From positions 124,001-188,000 of the forward strand of contig VZRG01000352.1 of NCBI GenBank assembly GCA_013397435.1: DNA of 64,000 bases, given 5' to 3'. A model generated the notes under the pieces. The model saw nothing but the letters and a program-made list of their open reading frames with translations, searched no databases and was not told where the DNA came from. The DNA comes from Erythrocercus mccallii. Lineage: Eukaryota > Chordata > Aves > Passeriformes > Dicruridae. Each line of letters begins with the position of its first letter. The first letter of the stretch is position 1. Below are positions 62,108 to 64,000 of the stretch, in pieces. Position numbers and translations under genes: made by a program.

Positions 62108-64000
62108 CTAAATATTTTCCACATGACAGGATACAACTCCCCAGTTTTGGCAGACAGCTCTTGTCTCACCACCAGTCCCATGGAATTACAGAGGCTGTAT
62201 CCCACACTATGCGGAGACTTATTTCATGTCAAGTCATTCGTGTCAGGTCATCTTATCCATATTTCCTATAAAAGGGAGAAAAGAGGAACAAAAGAACTTA
62301 TTTTTCTCTAGCATTCTTTCAGATTGGAATTCAGCTGTTCATGAACTATAATCCAGATTTCAGCAAAAAAGGGATTGTCTAGTTTAGGAAAAATCTCCAA
62401 AAGTCAATTTGATTGACTTTTCCAATGTATATTCTGTGAGATACATTCAATATAGTCTCATTTCCAATTCCTGGTCTCCTGCTCATCTGTCTTGTATGTA
62501 TGCTTATATGTATGTTTGCTCCTTTGTACTCTTTTAGGGTGAGCCAAAGGGACTTTGTGAAGTAAAATCCACTTGCAGTTTTGGGGATAATTTTTTCCTG
62601 TGGTTTCTTGGAACCATAGAAACAAGTAGGACTTCAGCTTGCTGTCCCAGTAGTCTTTTGTCCTCAGTCTTTCCCACACACCCTCCCACCACACCATGAG
62701 ATGTACAAGAGACTTGCTGGCCATGCTACTGAAAAGAGAAGATATTGTGAGAGCCTGCTGTGTTCTGGGTGAGTATAATTCAAGATAAGGTATGTGGACA
62801 GATGAAGAACTTTCAAAGACAGGAATACTAGAAAATCTGAAATGCTAGATAGAAACATCAAACTATTCATTGACACTGCAACTCTACACTGCATTTCTCA
62901 AAGAGAAATGAAATATTCAGCCAGAAGAGCTTTCTTCCCGTCCACGGAAATTTTGTCATTAGAATCATAATTACAAAAATGAGCTCAATACGGCTACTGA
63001 AATCACGAAGGATTAAGTGAAATGGTATGTTTCTGTAGGCAATAATTACAACTGTTGTAGATCTAACATGAGGGGTTATGATCTTGTCATGTACACAGAA
63101 TCACTTTAGCTGTCTACCGAGAGTTGGAGCCTCAAGTAAAAAGTCAATACAGCTCTAATTCTGTAATTATAGATGAACATCTTTCCTCAGTGTCACTATT
63201 GAGCATTGATTGCCAGTGGAGTTTTCCTAATTATATGGTTACTGTTTATTCCTGGACGATTTCTGAAAAAGGGAGCTGAATTCTTATAAATCAGGATCAC
63301 TAGTATAGATTAATTTGAAGGAAGTAGTCATATATATAGTCTAGCTGCTGGACCAGCAGCTCCAATATATGAAACATAAAAAATTCTGAAAGGATGAGTG
63401 ATTTAGCCTGCTCAACAAGGCAAAAAATTAAAAAAGACAAAAGATACAAATTTTTTTTGTAAGGAAAAAAGGAGACAATGTGGCAGAGTGTAGTGATCAG
63501 AGCTGGGGATGCAAGTGAGAGCCATGACCATTGTGGAAAGGATATAGTGCAGAATTTCAAAAGCAAGGACATAGAGTCAGAACCTGATGCACAATAAAAC
63601 ATGGAACAAAAAAATTTTAAAAATTTTAAAAAAATCGTTCTACAGAAATATTGCAGAAGTCAATTAAGGCTTAAATATATGTAGTCAATATGCAAAATAA
63701 AATGCTGAGAAAGAAGGCAGGGCCAACTTGGAAAATGAAAAGTGAAGGGAAACAAGAACTATATTCATAAGAGATGTGTAAATTTGTGAGGATGGATGTG
63801 AAAGTGTGAATGCGAGTGGAAATGAACAATGAGGATTAATATTTACTTTGCAGTCTAGTCTCAGTGACTGATTACAGGAAGGAAAAATACTGAAAAATAT
63901 ATAGAGATATGTCTTCTGAAGTTCAATTTTAGAGTTTCCATTTTAATGAGTTGGAAAAGTTAGAAAGGTAATCTGAGGTGAGACAATAATATGAATCCTG
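62108..64000. other. unannotated AT-rich DNA to the window end
   Basis: No gene or repeat family recognised. Frames of up to 100 codons on the minus strand (63300-63602) contain no recognisable domain. Confidence 0.5.

Noticed and set aside
61924..62271. 115-codon plus-strand frame
   Set aside because: It begins inside a minus-strand LTR and leaves it; no similarity to any protein that I can see.
1..64000. CRISPR array, operon, riboswitch or other prokaryotic feature
   Set aside because: No regularly spaced repeats, no tightly packed genes, and the transposon content is avian.

Overview
This window looks like non-coding DNA from a bird nuclear genome, probably intergenic or deep intronic. 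The base composition is visibly AT-rich with no bacterial-style gene packing. The longest open frames reach only about 100-137 codons; none resembles a known protein except where it crosses a transposable element. The bird assignment rests on at least eight CR1 LINE pieces, several ending in the typical avian CR1 3' signature (ATTCTATGATTCT or GATTCTGTGA type ends), and on avian-type endogenous retrovirus LTRs. One at 21.65 kb opens with TGTGCTGGTTTTGGCTGGG, which I recognise from memory as a widespread bird LTR. No host gene, exon, tRNA, rRNA or CRISPR array could be supported.

Layout. 0-21.6 kb is mostly unannotatable AT-rich DNA with short CR1 tails (4.6, 11.7 and 16.8 kb), simple repeats, and an unusual three-armed palindrome at 9.76-9.84 kb. 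21.6-23.1 kb holds two unrelated solo LTRs 555 bp apart. 23.1-32.0 kb is unannotated apart from a 77-base assembly gap (25044-25120) and a diverged tandem duplication. 32.0-32.7 kb has a CR1 3' piece followed by a compact 394-bp solo LTR with a perfect 6-bp target duplication. 32.7-43.0 kb is unannotated. 43.1-45.3 kb contains three CR1 pieces. 46.28-50.17 kb is the most structured part: four LTRs of one family. One is an older LTR split by two later insertions of its relatives (an LTR-in-LTR nest), with a fourth copy 1.1 kb downstream. 54.6-55.1 kb and 61.4-62.1 kb hold two more minus-strand LTRs, and 58.0-59.0 kb holds a decayed CR1 reverse-transcriptase segment.

Nine LTRs were found and no gag, pol or env sequence beside any of them, so every retroviral locus here appears reduced to a solo LTR. 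I saw no new biological system. The best-supported non-trivial observations are the nested LTR history at 46.3-48.4 kb, fixed by matching target-site duplications and an internal 33-bp tandem repeat, and the alternating-arm palindrome at 9.8 kb. All family assignments were made by eye from remembered consensus patterns, without database searches.
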